A DNA stretch of 64,000 nucleotides from Verrucomicrobiaceae bacterium UBA7681. GTDB lineage: Bacteria > Verrucomicrobiota > Verrucomicrobiia > Verrucomicrobiales > Verrucomicrobiaceae. The stretch spans positions 1-64,000 of the forward strand of contig DLGZ01000054.1 of the NCBI GenBank assembly GCA_002482965.1. The letters are read 5' to 3'. The position numbers and the translations under genes are program-made. This document shows, piece after piece, positions 62,993 to 64,000 of this stretch (its first letter is position 1; every line of letters starts with the position of its first letter). Below the pieces are notes generated by a model. That model was not told the DNA's origin. It saw only the letters and a list, made by a program, of their open reading frames with translations, and searched no databases.

Positions 62993-64000
62993 TCACTCTC
63001 CCCGCACCAATCTCACGGCCACATGATCGGTGTCCGGCAGGATGCGTTTACGCAATTCTATGGTAACACCAATGGCTTGAAATTCCTCCAGCACGCAGGC
63101 CGCCAGCTCGGCAGCGAGGGTTTCGATCAGCCTGCGTTGCCGCTCCGCCGCGATCTGCTGGAGCCGCGCAGCGACGGCTGCGTAATCGATCGTGGCCGCA
63201 ATATCATCATTCATTGCCTCGAAACGCCTGCGGATGCGGAGGGTGACGTCCGCCTCCAGCACCTGGCTCCCGGCACGTTCGGCCTCAGGCACGCCGATGT
63301 GGGTGGTGAGGCGCAGTGCGGAAATGCGGATTTCGTCAGGGGGAAGCATGAGGACGGGAGCTTTTAGCCGGGGATTGGGATCTAACAATGACGAAGTCCC
63401 CGCAAGCTTTTGCGGCGTGGGAACTTCACTCTTCAGCAGCCCGCGCTTCACGCATTCGTCGAGCAGGATGAGGGTGGGAATATTCAGGTCCATGCGCAGC
63501 GCCTCGGCCAGCGGCAGCCATTGAAAGGCCTGCGCCTCTTCGTTCAGCACCACCTGCGGCTCAGCAGCCGTGCAGCGTGCAATGTAGTTCAGCAGCAAAA
63601 AGTGCGCAGAACGCTGAAACTCAGGCGGCTCGATGCAGTCCTGCACCATGACAAATTCGATGAATTGTAACGCAAGCGCCGTTTCCTCCATGATCTCGCG
63701 AATGAGCGCCTCTTCGCAGGTCTCGCCGCGTTTGATCTTCCCGCCTGGGATGCCCCAGTGGTGGCTCCACTTGTGCGTGCGGATGAGGAGCATCTCACCC
63801 TTTTGGTTTAAAATGAGCGCCCCCACCGTGGACACTGGATATGCGCCATCTACCCCAGTCAATGGCCCCAGCAACGCAGGCAGGCGCGAGAGATTGGGCA
63901 CCAGCATGTCTGGCGCTGCGGTCATGAGCGTCTCGGCGCTCTCGTAGCCCGTGCAGGTGGCGATGGTCACGACTCCTGCGGCATGGCCCGCCTCGATGTC
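62993..64000 (-). CDS. HAD phosphatase tail - Nudix - FolB fusion (5' partial)
   Basis: The frame is open to the right edge, so the N terminus is missing; 335 residues are visible. Residues 1-45 match the end of a phosphoglycolate-phosphatase-like HAD domain (DIEAGHAAGV, TGYESAETL, APDMLVPNLSRL). Residues about 52-195 form a Nudix hydrolase with a complete Nudix box GGKIKRGETCEEALIREIMEE. Residues about 220-335 resemble dihydroneopterin aldolase FolB: HIGVPEAERAGSQ, DYAAVAARL, RRLIETLAAELA and LRKRILPDTDHVAV. A GTG at 63970 gives a possible internal start, but it would cut the HAD part. The three activities could form consecutive folate steps. Confidence 0.85.
   Translation of the reverse strand, partial: DIEAGHAAGVVTIATCTGYESAETLMTAAPDMLVPNLSRLPALLGPLTGVDGAYPVSTVGALILNQKGEMLLIRTHKWSHHWGIPGGKIKRGETCEEALIREIMEETALALQFIEFVMVQDCIEPPEFQRSAHFLLLNYIARCTAAEPQVVLNEEAQAFQWLPLAEALRMDLNIPTLILLDECVKRGLLKSEVPTPQKLAGTSSLLDPNPRLKAPVLMLPPDEIRISALRLTTHIGVPEAERAGSQVLEADVTLRIRRRFEAMNDDIAATIDYAAVAARLQQIAAERQRRLIETLAAELAACVLEEFQAIGVTIELRKRILPDTDHVAVRLVRGE

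Overview
The window looks like a chromosomal segment of a Verrucomicrobiota bacterium, most likely Verrucomicrobiaceae/Prosthecobacter-like. That placement is an inference from gene content: a cytochrome-type DUF1549/DUF1553 protein with DUF1501 partners, ThuA proteins, a TAT-exported Gfo/Idh oxidoreductase, a sulfatase, a DUF6600 protein and a DUF3987 module, in GC-rich DNA with few clear Shine-Dalgarno sequences. I saw no rRNA, tRNA or CRISPR.

Layout. 0.4-1.3 kb: a secreted ThuA protein. 1.6-3.3 kb: nrnA-truB on the minus strand, bracketed by two inverted copies of a palindromic repeat. 3.8-7.8 kb: a DUF6600 surface protein, an SDR and a small membrane protein. 8.4-14.1 kb: an accessory island with a HTH gene, a PriCT/Toprim gene and a DUF3987 gene, followed by two toxin-antitoxin pairs that sit in duplicated flanking sequence. 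14.2-17.3 kb: ankyrin, membrane and HEAT-like proteins and a duplicated rbfA tail. 17.5-21.6 kb: nusA-infB-rbfA on the minus strand with a promoter and a terminator-like leader. In many bacteria nusA, infB, rbfA, nrnA and truB form one cluster in this order, so about 14 kb appears to have been inserted between rbfA and nrnA.

21.8-30.0 kb: a sulfatase, an ammonium transporter and a four-gene Gld-like ABC operon. 30.4-36.9 kb: a leftward tetR, adaptor, RND pump and outer-membrane channel operon. 37.0-39.6 kb: an orphan NtrC-type regulator and queF-queC. 39.7-40.3 kb: vapBC. 40.4-47.9 kb: an IclR regulator, a DUF1549/1553 protein and two tandem DUF1501 paralogues, with a convergent Gfo/Idh gene. 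49.6-52.6 kb: a tail-specific protease and mogA. 52.6-58.3 kb: a rightward run of an MBL hydrolase, rlmN, DUF1361, a DCC thiol protein, nadE and an amino-acid binding lipoprotein. 58.6-62.9 kb: a second ThuA, a PQQ-propeller protein, a cyclophilin and two duplicated small lipoproteins.

The right edge holds the most striking gene: an open minus-strand reading frame that runs off the window and joins a HAD-phosphatase tail, a Nudix hydrolase and a FolB-type aldolase. Together these could carry dihydroneopterin triphosphate through three consecutive folate steps in one chain. The other leading observations are the duplicated flanks around exchanged toxin-antitoxin pairs, minisatellites inside the DUF3987 gene whose inverted copies lie downstream of it, the split nusA-truB cluster, and several families of short palindromic elements.
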